Below are positions 1 to 11,623 of a DNA stretch of 64,000 nucleotides, in pieces. The stretch's first letter is position 1, and each line of letters begins with the position of its first letter. A program made the translations under genes and the position numbers. This DNA comes from Bufo bufo. Its lineage: Eukaryota; Chordata; Amphibia; Anura; Bufonidae. The notes under the pieces were generated by a model. It worked only from the letters and a program-made list of their open reading frames with translations. It did not search any database and was not told the origin of the DNA. Location: the NCBI RefSeq assembly GCF_905171765.1, contig NC_053392.1, forward strand, positions 410,361,299 to 410,425,298, read 5' to 3'.

Positions 1-330
1 GCCCCTGGATGCTCACCTATGGGCCGCGGCCGTGGAAGTATGTGAGGCCGACCGGGAATCAGCCGTTGCGGCTATGCAGGCGTGCGGAAAAGCGCGGTAA
101 GCGGAGACGTGCTGGGGGGGAAGTGAAGCTGGCGGTGGGCGCTTGGACATGCGGAGGAGCGACGGTGTGACACGGGACCGATTGCAGCTTACCACGATAA
201 CCGCCGCACAGGAGAAGAGTACCGCCGCCGCAGCTTCTGCTCGTCGATGTAGCCGGAACCGGAAGTCGCACTCGGATGACGTCACCGTGATACGAGATGC
301 ACCACGCGATGCCGACACCTTGGGGAGGCC
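1..330 (-). promoter_or_regulatory. CpG-rich promoter-like stretch
   Basis: This stretch is much richer in G+C and CpG than the sequence after it. A perfect cAMP-response-element palindrome (tgacgtca) lies at 277-284. ETS-type cores (ccggaa/ccggaag) lie at about 252-265, reading acttccgg on the minus strand. On the minus strand a GC-rich leader follows and a good splice donor (gtg/gtaagc) occurs near 190-197. ETS and CRE sites in a CpG island with a nearby donor are typical of vertebrate housekeeping promoters, so a first exon running leftwards out of the window is plausible. No convincing coding exon is visible, and short ORFs across it on both strands look like chance in GC-rich DNA. Confidence 0.4.
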
Positions 331-399
331 GAGCGGCCGGCTAAGTACCCTATGCCTCTCTCACAAATGCAGGCTGGAAATCCAGCCTGCTGTACTTGT

Positions 400-1318
<919 letters not shown>

Positions 1319-2095
1319 TAGTGTTGAGCGCGAATATTCGAATATCAAATTTTTTTCGCGGATATCGGCACTTCGCTAATTCGCGAATATTTCGAATATA
1401 GTGATATAAATTCGATATTTCGAATATTCTTTTTTTTTCTTTTTTTTATTGTTATATTTTTTTCTTTCCCACTTCCCTAAAGTTGTTCTTACCTGTCCTT
1501 TGGATTCCTGGCTTCCTGGCTGCTCCAGTCAGTGCCCGTTGCCGCTTCTGCCGCCTTCCGTGCTCATGGAGCGTCCCCATCACCATGGGAACGTCTCCAT
1601 ATACTAGAATGTACTGTCGGATTTGAGAATTACGTGAAAAATCGCAATTCGATTATTTCAATTTATAATAATCGAATTTCAATTTTAACTTAGCACTGCT
1701 ATATTTAATTCTAGCCTAATATGGAATATAGCAGTGCTAAGTTAAAATCGAAATTCGATTATTATAACTTGAATTAATCGAATTGCGATTTCAACTTGGA
1801 CCTGGTTTACTATGGTTGGCTTGGTAGAATTAGCGAATATGACGAATGTATTCGTCATATTCCACAAAACGAATACAACGAATGTATTCGTCATATTCCA
1901 CAATACGAAGATAACGAAGTATTCTGCATCTTCGTTTTAGCTACCTATTTATCAACTTCGCTAATTCTAGCAATCATATAGGAAAGTTTACTATAGAGAC
2001 AGCTAAGTTTAATTCGCTATGCGATTATATGACTGCTTTTTAAAAAAAAAAAAATAGAATAATTATAATACCTGATAATAATTATAATTATTCTA

Positions 2096-3647
2096 CACTG
2101 CGTGCAGAATTATTAGGCAAATGAGTATTTTGACCACATCATCCTCTTTATGCATGTTGTCTTACTCCAAGCTGTATAGGCTCGAAAGCCTACTACCAAT
2201 TAAGCATATTAGGTGATGTGCATCTCTGTAATGAGAAGGGGTGTGGTCTAATGACATCAACACCCTATATTAGGTGTGCATAATTATTAGGCAAATTCCT
2301 TTCCTTTGGCAAAATGGGTCAAAAGGAGGACTTGACAGGCTCAGAAAAGTCAAAAATAGTGAGATATCTTGCAGAGGGATGCAGCACTCTTAAAATTGCA
2401 AAGCTTCTGAAGCGTGATCATCGAACAATCAAGCGTTTCAGTCAAAATAGTCAACAAGGTCGCAAGAAGCGTGTGGAAAAACCAAGGCGCAAAATAACTG
2501 CCCATAAACTGAGAAAAGTCAAGATTGCAGTTGCCAAGATGCCACTTGCCACCAGTTTGGCCATATTTCAGAGCTGCAACATCACTGGAGTGCCCAAAAG
2601 CACAAGGTGTGCAATACTCAGAGACATGGCCAAGGTAAGAAAGGCTGAAAGACGACCACCACTGAACAAGACACACAAGCTGAAACGTCAAGAAATATCT
2701 CAAGACTGATTTTTCTAAGGTTTTATGGACTGATGAAATGAGAGTGAGTCTTGATGGGCCAGATGGATGGGCCCGTGGCTGGATTGGTAAAGGGCAGAGA
2801 GCTCCAGTCTGACTCAGACGCCAGCAAGGTGGAGGTGGAGTACTGGTTTGGGCTGGTATCATCAAAGATGAGCTTGTGGGGCCTTTTCGGGTTGAGGATG
2901 GAGTCAAGCTCAACTCCCAGTCCTACTGCCAGTTTCTGGAAGACACCTTCTTCAAGCAGTGGTACAGGAAGAAGTCTGCATCCTTCAAGAAAAACACGAT
3001 TTTCATGCAGGACAATGCTCCATCACACGCGTCCAAGTACTCCACAGCGTGGCTGGCAAGAAAGGGTATAAAGGAAGAAAATCTAATGACATGGCCTCCT
3101 TGTTCACCTGATCTGAACCCCATTGAGAACCTGTGGTCCATCATCAAATGTGAGATTTACAAGGAGGGAAAACAGTACACCTCTCTGAACAGTGTCTGGG
3201 AGGCTGTGGTTGCTGCTGCACGCAATGTTGATGGTGAACAGATCAAAACACTGACAGAATCCATGGATGGCAGGCTTTTGAGTGTCCTTGCAAAGAAAGG
3301 TGGCTATATTGGTCACTGATTTGTTTTTGTTTTGTTTTTGAATGGCAGAAATGTATATTTGTGAATGTTGAGATGTTATATTGGTTTCACTGGTAAAAAT
3401 AAATAATTGAAATGGGTATATATTTGTTTTTTGTTAAGTTGCCTAATAATTATGCACAGTAATAGTCACCTGCACACACAGATATCCCCCTAAAATAGCT
3501 AAAACTAAAAACAAACTAAAAACTACTTCCAAAAATATTCAGCTTTGATATTAATGAGTTTTTTGGGTTCATTGAGAACATGGTTGTTGTTCAATAATAA
3601 AATTAATCCTCAAAAATACAACTTGCCTAATAATTCTGCACTCCCTG
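2096..3647 (+). mobile_element. Tc1/mariner element, DD37E type, full length
   Basis: The terminal repeats start cactgcgtgcag (2096) and, inverted, cagggagtgcag (ending 3647), each flanked by TA. Each ~200-bp terminal repeat holds two copies of the core gcagaattattaggcaa or gcataattattaggcaa. The outer pair is at about 2103-2120 and 3623-3640, the inner pair near 2276-2296 and 3441-3461. This is the IR/DR layout that Tc1-type transposases bind. The length of 1552 bp is typical of a complete element. The single gene inside is broken. Confidence 0.85.
2314..3319 (+). pseudogene. Tc1/mariner DD37E transposase, inactivated
   Basis: The start MGQKEDLTGSEKSKIV opens an N-terminal helix-turn-helix region (roughly residues 1-55, LAEGCSTLKIAKLLKRDHRT) followed by a second DNA-binding region to about residue 125. 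The catalytic domain shows WTDEM (first Asp), MQDNAPSH (second Asp) and [10 protein letters not shown] (Glu). I count 37 residues between the second Asp and the Glu, hence DD37E. Lesions seen: a TGA at 2707-2709 where Trp is expected, about two bases missing just after it (near 2717), and another in-frame TGA near 2808. The C-terminal 147 codons (from about 2876) are intact. The gene ends VLAKKGGYIGH. Confidence 0.85.
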
Positions 3648-4011
3648 TATTTATAAAAAAAAGCAAAGTAATATAATCGCATAGCGGATTAAACTTAGCT
3701 GTCTCTATAGTAAACTTTCCTATATGATTGCTAGAATTAGCGAAGTTGATGAATAGGTAGCTAAAACGAAGACACAGAATACTTCGTTATCTTCGTTTTG
3801 TGGAATATGACGAATACATTCGTTATATTCGTTTTGTGGAATATGACGAATACATTCGTCATATTCTCTAATTCTACCAAGCCAACCATAGTAAGCCAGG
3901 TCCAAGTTGAAATCGCAATTCGATTAATTCAAGTTATAATAATCGAATTTTGATTTTAACTTAGCACTGCTATATTCCATATTAAGTTAGAATTAACGAA
4001 TATACCGGCAC

Positions 4012-4065
4012 TTACTTCTTTATCCTGTGAATGTCTAATGTACCGCCAACCACAGAATACAAAGT
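4012..4065 (+). repeat. Partial copy of the 112-bp repeat unit
   Basis: The first half of the unit (cttacttctttatcctgtga ... cagaatacaaag) occurs here, directly before the CT-rich microsatellite. Confidence 0.7.
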
Positions 4066-4530
4066 CACTCTCTTCTCCCCCCCTCCCTCGTCACTCTCTC
4101 CCCCCCTCCCTCGTCACTCTCTTCTCCCCCCCTCCCTCGTCACTCTCTCCCCCCCCTCCCTCGTCACTCTCTTCTCCCCCCCTCCCTCATCACTCTTCTC
4201 CCCCCTCCCTCATCACTCTCTTCTCTCTCCCTCCCTACCTTTGTCACTCTCTTATCCCCCCTCCCTCCCTTGTCACTCTCTTCTCCCCCCCTCCCTCCCT
4301 TGTCACTCTCTTCTTCCCCCTCCCTTGTTACTCTCTTCTCCCCCCCTCCCTCCATTGTCACTCTCATTCCCACCCTCCCTCCCTTGTCGCTCTCATTCCC
4401 CCCCGTTTTCACTCTCTTCTCCCCCCTCCCTCCCTTGTCACTCTCTTCTTCCCCACTCCCTCCCTTGTCACTCTGTTCTCCCCCCTCCCTCCCTTGTGAC
4501 TCTCACCCCCCCCCCTCCTTCCCTTGTCAC
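4066..4530 (+). repeat. CT-rich microsatellite
   Basis: Irregular units of about 24-30 bp (cactctcttctcccccctcc plus ctcgt or cttgt) repeat roughly 17 times. The plus strand is almost pure pyrimidine. Long ORFs rich in Ser, Pro and Leu across it are artefacts of the repeat. The reverse-complement form occurs at 20106-20524 and 20736-21455. Confidence 0.9.
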
Positions 4531-4722
4531 TCCCTGGGCATGGATCTCGGAGGAATTCAAAATATGTGACCAGTAGACCATGTTTGATTCAAATTCCATA
4601 TGACAGCCCACAAATATCCGCCACCACTCATAACAATTCATGGTCCCTGTCTTAGGTAAATACAGAGGCATAAAAGGCCTTTTATGTCCATTGAATGCCT
4701 AATTCTTGGGGCCTGTAATGGC

Positions 4723-5184
4723 CGACACTTACTTCTTTATCCTGTGAATGTCTAATGTACCTCCAGCCACAGAATATAAAGTTTTTTGCTGTAAGGTGAA
4801 CGCCTGTTGGCTAATTTTTGGGGCCTCTAGTGGCCGACACTTACTTCTTTATCCTGTAAATGCCTAATGTACCTCTAGCCACAGAAAACAAAGTTCTTTG
4901 CTGTAAGGGGAACGCCTGTTGGCAAATTTTTGGGGCCTGTAGTGGCCGACACTTACTTCTTTATCCTGTGAATGCCTAATGTACCTCCAGCCACAGAATA
5001 CAAAGTTCTTTGCTGTCAGGTGAATGCCTGTTGGCTAATTTTTGGGGCCTGTAGTGGCCGACACTTACTTCTTTATCCTGTGAATGCCTAATGTACCTCC
5101 AGCCACAGAATACAAAGTTCTTTGCTGTCAGGTGAACGCCTGTTGGCTAATTTTTGGGGCCTGTAGTGGCCGACACTTACTTCT
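4723..5184 (+). repeat. 112-bp tandem repeat, four copies plus a partial
   Basis: The marker cgacacttacttct starts at 4723, 4835, 4947, 5059 and 5171, an exact 112-bp period. The unit contains tatcctgtgaatgcctaatg and ends ggggcctgtagtggc. The same unit lies in opposite orientation at 6399-6599 and 19650-19955. No ORF spans it. Confidence 0.9.
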
Positions 5185-5358
5185 AACTTGAATTAATCGC
5201 ATTGCTATTTCAATAGGAGAGTAGCCTAGTTAACGCATATTAATCGCGATAACAAGAATAATGCCGAATATTCAATTTTGACGAATATAAAACAAATATT
5301 CTATCGAATATTTGCGAATTTCGTCGAAATCGAATATGGCACCTGCCGCTCATCACTA

Positions 5359-5949
5359 TTAAGAAGTAACCGTCTCTGGTGTAGAGAAGTAGATCATCCT
5401 ATGATACAGTCAGGAGACAACTTTTATCACAAAAAGGTGTAATAGCAAGTGATCATAAAGTCATATGCACCACAAAATAAAGGTTTAAATGTTTAATAAG
5501 TATTGCAAATAATGTTCATATTTTGTTTGAATGACATTGAAGGCCAAATTGCCAAAATGCAGAAGGAGCACCGCCAGGTTATGCGGGCCATTCAGGAGCG
5601 GATGAAGGCCATGGAGGAGAGGCAACGCCAGGCCTTGAAGGGGGTACAGGAGATTCTCCTGCTATTGGAAAAGTTGCCTTAAAATATATATTTTTTCTAA
5701 TAAGTTATATAAATCGTTTATATAGTTATAATGTTTATTTTGTTTTTTGTAATATTGCTCTGTTTTAGTGTAATAGCTCGGCCTAAATCAGCCAGAACTG
5801 ACAGCAGCCGGTAAAAACATGTCAAATACATATAGGGTCCATTCACATGTCTGTAAAATGGGTCTGCATCTGTTCCACAATTTAGCGGAACGGTTACAGA
5901 CCCATTGATTTTCAATTCCAGTCAGAAAAATTTTGCATTCACAGGTTAA
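5359..5949 (+). other. Possible host sequence with short ORF
   Basis: This starts with the right copy of the hAT duplication. Apart from the 56-codon ORF, and a short inverted segment near 5834-5910 (tctgtaaaatgggtctgcat against agacccattg, a motif resembling dispersed repeats), nothing is recognised. Confidence 0.4.
5512..5682 (+). CDS. 56-codon ORF with charged helix, unidentified
   Basis: ATG at 5512 opens 56 codons ending in TAA at 5680-5682. From about residue 9 the sequence is strongly helical and charged (IEGQIAKMQKEHRQVMRAI, then QERMKAMEERQRQAL, then EILLLLEKL). This is a likely coiled coil with an unusually clean amino-acid pattern for non-coding DNA. Upstream AT-rich sequence suggests it could be the last exon of a longer gene or of a transposon accessory gene. 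C-terminal helices of this kind are seen in Myb/SANT-like proteins of Harbinger elements, but that is only a resemblance. I cannot name it. Confidence 0.35.
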   Translation: MFIFCLNDIEGQIAKMQKEHRQVMRAIQERMKAMEERQRQALKGVQEILLLLEKLP

Positions 5950-6398
5950 TTAAAGGGAACCTGTCACCAGTTTTATGGTGTCCTAACTAAGGACAACATA
6001 AATAAGTGACTAATTCTCTTAGCAAAATGCTGGGTCACTTTCTTTAATTGACCCAGTCAATCTGCCAACGTCTTGTATTGAAAAGCTCCAGCTGAAAATT
6101 GATGAGTCATGAATATTTATTAGCTCCTGACTATCCCCGCCTACCTGTTGCTGATTGACAGTTTATTTCCATATGAATCAGCAGCAGGTGGGCAGGGGAG
6201 TGGCTATATCTCTGAATTAAAAAAACGCTGGACTCAAATCAGCTTAGCATGCGGCATGTGGCATCTTTGTGTGTATATTATGAGGTAAACATCTGTCACA
6301 CCAGTAAGTGAATACATTTAAGGTACTTTTTAGTAGTTAATGATTGTATATAATTAGTTAGATTATAATCAAATATCCACATGGCAGGTTCCCTTTAA
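5950..6398. mobile_element. TTAA-flanked MITE
   Basis: The ends ttaaagggaacctgtca and, inverted, ttaaagggaacctgcca are flanked by TTAA (5950-5953 and 6395-6398). TTAA duplications are made by piggyBac and Kolobok transposases. The 449-bp interior has no coding capacity. It interrupts the start of a 112-bp repeat array: gcattcacagg lies left of it and gtaagtgtcggcc right of it. Confidence 0.8.
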
Positions 6399-6599
6399 GT
6401 AAGTGTCGGCCACTACAGGCCCCAAAAATTTGCCAACAGACGTTCACCTGACAGCAAAGAACTTTGTATTCTGTGGCTGGAGGTACATTAGGCATTCACA
6501 GGATAAAGAAATAAGTGTCGGCCACTACAGGCCCCAAAAATTAGACAACAGGCGTTCACCTGACAGCAAAGAACTTTGTATTCTGTGGCTGGAGGTACA
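6399..6599 (-). repeat. 112-bp repeat, nearly two copies
   Basis: These are inverted copies of the unit at 4723-5184. The Gypsy element inserted in the middle of a unit. The array resumes at 19650 in the same register (ggaggtaca on the left, gtacattagg on the right). Confidence 0.85.
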
Positions 6600-8211
6600 T
6601 GTAACGGTCGCGTACACACACACACAGGGGGGAGGGAAGTGACCACTGCGCTCCACCCTTACCCCTGGCCCTGCCTACTTGTAACAAAATAACAAAGATA
6701 GGTGCACTCTGCAGTCTCACTAAACCCTCAAACTGATTTTAAAATTGAGAGATTAGTCAACATGTCCTACGGTGTAGAACATGTCTAAGCCCGGGCACCA
6801 CGCCAAGGTTTCTCAAGTAGCCCGGGACCTAACACTCTCCTACCTGAGCCGTATGGGCCATACCAGGAGCCAGTGGGCAAATTACAGGAGCATAACGCCG
6901 ACTCACAAACAGCTCACCAGTTACCTCCAGCATGTAGCCATGCTTGCAATGGGAGGAGGGAGGAGTCTGCGAGTCCCACTCGAGACTGGCTGATATGTCC
7001 CAGGCCTCACAGGTGCACCTAAATGTGGCCTGTAGATGGAAAACAGGCACATTTAAATTAGAGTTTATACACCTCTAGGAATCTATATATACAAACTAAG
7101 AAGACAGTTTGGCATTAGCAGGAGGTGCTCAAACCCACATGCAGTTGTGCATATATATAGGGGAGCAAATCCTGCACTTGTGGCCTGTTGCTAATGGCAA
7201 TCCCCAGCAAAATGCATACGGTGGAGGATGCCCGGGGCGAACCACATGTACCACAATAGACATCCTACACAAGGTAACAAGTGCGGATGTAATAATTAAT
7301 ATAACAATATAACAAAATAACAAAGATGGGTGCACTCTGCAGTCTCACTAAACCCTCAAACTGATTTTAAAATTGAGAGATTAGTCAACATGTCCTACGG
7401 TGTAGAACATGTCTAAGCCCGGGCACCACGCCAAGGTTTCTCAAGTAGCCCAGGACCTAACACTCTCCTAACTGAGCCGTATGGGCAATACCAGGAGCCA
7501 GTGGGCAAATTACAGGAGCATAAGGCAGACTCACAAACAGCTCACCAGTTACCTCCAGCATGTAGCTATGGTTGCAATGGGAGGAGGGAGGAGTCTGCGA
7601 GTCCCACTCAAGACTAGCTACTTGCCTCGTGAGTCCTAATGACAGGGGACAACTGGACGGCAATCCCTAACTTGGAATAAGTGCAGGGATGACAGACAGA
7701 CAAACAACAGGACGTGAATGGACCGAGTCAATATCAGGAAAGCTACAAAGTACAAATGGAGCAAGCAAAGAATTGTCAGGAGAAGCCGGGGTCATAAATA
7801 CCAGGAGAGACGTGAAGTACCAAAGGAGTCAGCAGAGGATGGTCAGGAGGAGGTCGGGGTCAGAATACCAGGAGAGCAGCAAAGTACACAAGGAGCAGGC
7901 AGAGGATCGTCAGGAATTCAGCAGGAGGTAAGTACGCCAGGAAAGACCAAATCACAGGTGGAACCTAAATTAACAGGCAACCTGTGGCCAGCAGGCGCCT
8001 GTATTTATAGTGGGGAGTGAGGGTCATGTGACGTGGCCAGCGTCACATGACCGACAGACCAACCAGTCGAGCACCGAGTGATCAGCTCGGCGCTCAAGGC
8101 AGACTTAGGAGCAGGGAGCCACCCAGCTAGTAAAGCCGCCCTGGGAACGAGGTAAAACACAGATCCTCGTTCCCGAAGCTAAGCAGCAGGTCTGCGGCTA
8201 ATGGGGGACCG
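6600..8211 (-). repeat. Gypsy 3' LTR, main part (interrupted)
   Basis: It matches the intact LTR at 18962-19649 nearly base for base, after removing 6682-7617. The last ~25 bp of the LTR lie at 16584-16608 on the other side of the Penelope insertion. Confidence 0.9.
6682..7617. mobile_element. Penelope-type LTR tandem insertion
   Basis: The insertion in the Gypsy LTR is flanked by ctacttg (6675-6681 and 7618-7624). It is a 628-bp unit (6682-7309) followed by a second copy of its first 308 bp (7310-7617), both starting taacaaaataacaaagat. Tandem, partly truncated LTR copies are the hallmark of Penelope-like elements. The stretch around 7190-7280 (ccccagcaaaatgcatacgg) resembles 39520-39600, a second insertion of this type. 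There is no coding sequence. Confidence 0.65.
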
Positions 8212-10608
8212 TAAAATATAGAAAAGAAATGGTGGCTCTCTCACTGTTCCACTTTTGGAATGGTGCACTACCCCACAGCACTCCCAAATGCTGGTATAAA
8301 GAGGTAATTGTAAAGTCTGGATTGGGGGTCACTCAAATATAAGGCAAACACACGATATAAGTATCCACATAAATTTTATAGGTATGAAAATGACCACATA
8401 CAATATTACACATAAAACATTTCCTAAAAAAACAATTGATAAGACACAATATAGCACCGCACTTAAGGGTCATAGGATATAAACCTAAATTTCAGCAGCA
8501 CTGAAAGTCTCTGAAGGCTGTGCAGAGATACTGGTATATTTTCAAGATTCGTCACTATCAGCAGTTAGCTGCACATTCTATAGTTCAGAGACGATTATAG
8601 TTGGTAAGTCGCAGGTTCTATAGTCCAGAGACAATTGTAATTGATAACTCACAAAATGTCAATAAATCCACATTGTGTTCGGTACTTTACCGCTCTTGTA
8701 GCTGGTCCGCTTGTGCGCCAAATCAGTAGGAAGCTCCGTTTTGAGCTGTCAGGACCTGTGAGTCGGCTCTATAGTGAAGTTTCCCGGATGTTCGTTGTAG
8801 CGGTACTGTTTGTATTACCGCTTTGACCTTCCAGGACCTGTGTGGCGTCCCACGTGGTTTGCTGGGCGGTCAGGTGTTCTATGTTTCCAGGCGGGATTTT
8901 CAAACTTCTTAAGCATAAAGGCTTATTCCGTACTCATGTGGATATGCGATTATGGATTCTTCTTAATGGTCCCTCACTGTAATTCACCAAACGCGTTTCG
9001 GGGTAAAGAGACCGCTTCCTCAGTGGCTTGACAGTGAAGATATAAAGTCCCAATTTATATAGCATCCATGATTGGCGAAAATGGGTTGGGACATGGGTTA
9101 AACCATGGGTTGGATTAGTGAGGGACATCGTGAATACCAGGAGTTTAAATCCAGATATTGGAAGTAATTCTTTTCTCCTAAGTCTCAATATTAATAGGTT
9201 TATAATTCAATTTACCATTTCATGCGGTGTATTTCACTTTAATACATATATATAACTTATATTCAGTTAAAATGAATAAAATCCGGAAAAAACGCATGTG
9301 CGGTTTTTGTGCGTTTTTGATGCGTTTTTTTCGGAATCATGTTAAAATGGATCCCTGCATAAAACTGGATACTTGGGTAAAGTTAAAAATACATTATACA
9401 TATATTAAATTACACACATGTAAAACATCAAAAATAATATAGAGTTCTTTGCATCAATATACATACACAGTTTTTATGCCATATGACAATTGAATAGGGG
9501 GTCAATACTGTTCTGAGATTTGATGACTTGATTTCGATAGCTTGTTAGATATATCGGTGTATATTTATATATATGTATTAAAGTGAAATACACTGCATGA
9601 AATGGTAAATTGAATTATAAACCTATTAATATTGAGACTTAGGAGAAAAGAATTACTTCCAATATCTGGATTTAAACTCCTGGTATTCACCATGTCCCTC
9701 ACTAGTCCAACCCATGGTTTAACCCATGTCCCAACCCATTTTCGCCAATCATGGATACTATATAAATTGGGACTTTATATCTTCACTGTCAAGCCACTGA
9801 GGAAGGGGTCTCTTTACCCCGAAACGCGTTTGGTGAATGACAGTGAGGGACCATTAAGAAGAATCCATAATTGCATATCCACATGAGTACGGAATAAGCC
9901 TTTATGCTTAAGAAGTTTGAAAATCCCGCCTGGAAACATAGAACACCTGACCGCCCAGCAAACCACGTGGGACGCCACACAGGTCCTGGAAGGTCAAAGC
10001 GGTAATACAAACAGTACCGCTACAACGAACATCCGGGAAACTTCACTATAGAGCCGACTCACAGGTCCTGACAGCTCAAAACGGAGCTTCCTACTGATTT
10101 GGCGCACAAGCGGACCAGCTACAAGAGCGGTAAAGTACCGAACACAATGTGGATTTATTGACATTTTGTGAGTTATCAATTACAATTGTCTCTGGACTAT
10201 GAAACCTGCGACTTACCAACTATAATCGTCTCTGAACTATAGAATGTGCAGCTAACTGCTGATAGTGACGAATCTTGAAAATATACCAGTATCTCTGCAC
10301 AGCCTTCAGAGACTTTCAGTGCTGCTGAAATTTAGGTTTATATCCTATGACCCTTAAGTGCGGTGCTATATTGTGTTTTATCAATTGTTTTTTAGGAAAT
10401 GTTTTATGTGTAATATTGTATGTGGTCATTTTCATACCTATAAAATTTATGTGGATACTTATATCGTGTGTTTGCCTTATATTTGAGTGACCCCCAATCC
10501 AGACTTTACAATTACCTCTTTATACCAGCATTTGGGAGTGCTGTGGGGTAGTGCACCATTCCAAAAGTGGAACAGTGAGAGAGCCACCATTTCTTTTCTA
10601 TATTTTAC
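8212..10608. repeat. 1,044-bp inverted repeat of the Penelope LTR
   Basis: The arms 8212-9255 and 9565-10608 are the same length and almost perfect reverse complements, separated by 309 bp. A 61-codon ORF conserved in each arm (8641-8826 plus strand, 9994-10179 minus strand) is LTR sequence and has no recognisable product. Confidence 0.9.
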
Positions 10609-10645
10609 CTTCCTCTCCCATTGGTTGAGCTCCCACTGATCCATT

Positions 10646-11618
10646 ATGGATATTTGGCAACACATGGATACTAAGTACAAGATAATTGACAGTTATAATT
10701 TCGATACATCTGTGGAAAATCACGATAATTCCACAAGGAATATTGATGATACATTTGGCAATCTAGAAAAACTAGTTCAAAAACAATTGCGTAACAAATG
10801 GGAAATAAGAGCACTCAACCAATATATCCAGAGTGGTCTTGTTCCCAAAGGGTTAACATTAATCAAAACTCCAGCTTCAGATCTAATGAATGATACTTTC
10901 AAAAGAGAATGGGACACCTTCCTCAAAACACAGTCAATCAGCCTAATTCATATGATTGTTAATAGACGCACACAGATTTTGGCTGATATTTCAGAACAAA
11001 TAACTGATTTGAGGAAGGTGATAGACCAATTCCCGAATAATGAACAAGTACATAGATGGCAACAAAGAATATGTAGAAATTTAGATGCCTTAGAGAAAGA
11101 TATCATATATAAAAAAATCAAAAAAATTGAGAAACTCTAATTTTAATGATGTACAAAATGTCAGTACGGTAGAAGACATTAATAATGATTATCATAATCA
11201 ACATATACAATCACAAACACAACAGGACACTAATAAGAAGGGACATACGAATATATACAATGTCCCCACTAACAACAGATATGAATCACTTTCATCACCT
11301 CTTTTTTTAGATTACACACCCCCACATCACAAAACCAAAATGAAAAAAGTCAGGACCCCATCACCAAAAAGAAGAGTAGGGAGGGATCACAGACAGACAC
11401 ACCAATACAATTTACGACACCGACAAACACCAGTAAAAGAAACACCACACAGACGGAATCACAATCACCACTATCCCTCACAGATACACTACCCAGCACA
11501 GGAGTACGAACTGAGGACACACAGAAAGACACAATCATACAGAGGAGAAGAGAGATCAGAAGAGGAAGACATTGTAAGACGAAACAGATACGAGAAAAAT
11601 AATCTATATCGATCATAG
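10646..11618 (+). pseudogene. Penelope-like N-terminal region
   Basis: The start MDIWQHMDTKYKI follows the second LTR by about 37 bp. The first reading frame runs to 11140 and contains lysine-rich helical text (KREWDTFLKTQSISLIHMI, later QQRICRNLDALEKDI), typical of the region before the RT core in Neptune-type elements. The frame shifts near 11130 into a basic, Asn/His/Arg-rich stretch (to 11618). It shifts again before the RT part at 11624. One frameshift may be natural in an old copy. No enzyme motif lies here. Confidence 0.65.
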
Positions 11619-11623
11619 TCAAT

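Larger units (their letters stand above)
1690..3990. repeat. Inverted repeat arms of hAT-type element
   Basis: The left arm (about 1690-2053) and right arm (about 3656-3990) are reverse complements with few mismatches. They share the blocks around tttactatggttggcttgg and agacagctaagttt. Each arm is itself built from small palindromic 'gaatatgacgaatgtattcg' units. The interval between the arms is the nested DD37E transposon. Confidence 0.75.
1319..5358. mobile_element. Non-autonomous hAT-type element, 4.0 kb with nested insert
   Basis: The ends are tagtgttgagcg (1319-1330) and, inverted, cgctcatcacta (5347-5358, reading tagtgatgagcg). They are flanked by an identical 8-bp direct repeat ttaagaag at 1311-1318 and 5359-5366. 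An 8-bp duplication with short tag-type terminal repeats is the hAT signature. The element's own sequence is AT-rich, full of 'cgaatatt' words, and folds into a long hairpin (arms about 1690-2053 and 3656-3990). It has no hAT transposase. It carries a Tc1 element in the hairpin loop, a CT microsatellite and a 112-bp tandem repeat. Confidence 0.8.

Noticed and set aside
4723..5184. Regular repeats that could suggest a CRISPR-like array
   Set aside because: Units are contiguous 112-bp copies without distinct spacers, in vertebrate-type DNA.
8641..8826. A 61-codon ORF repeated three times in the window
   Set aside because: It is part of the Penelope LTR, which is present in several copies; conservation reflects recent copying, not coding.
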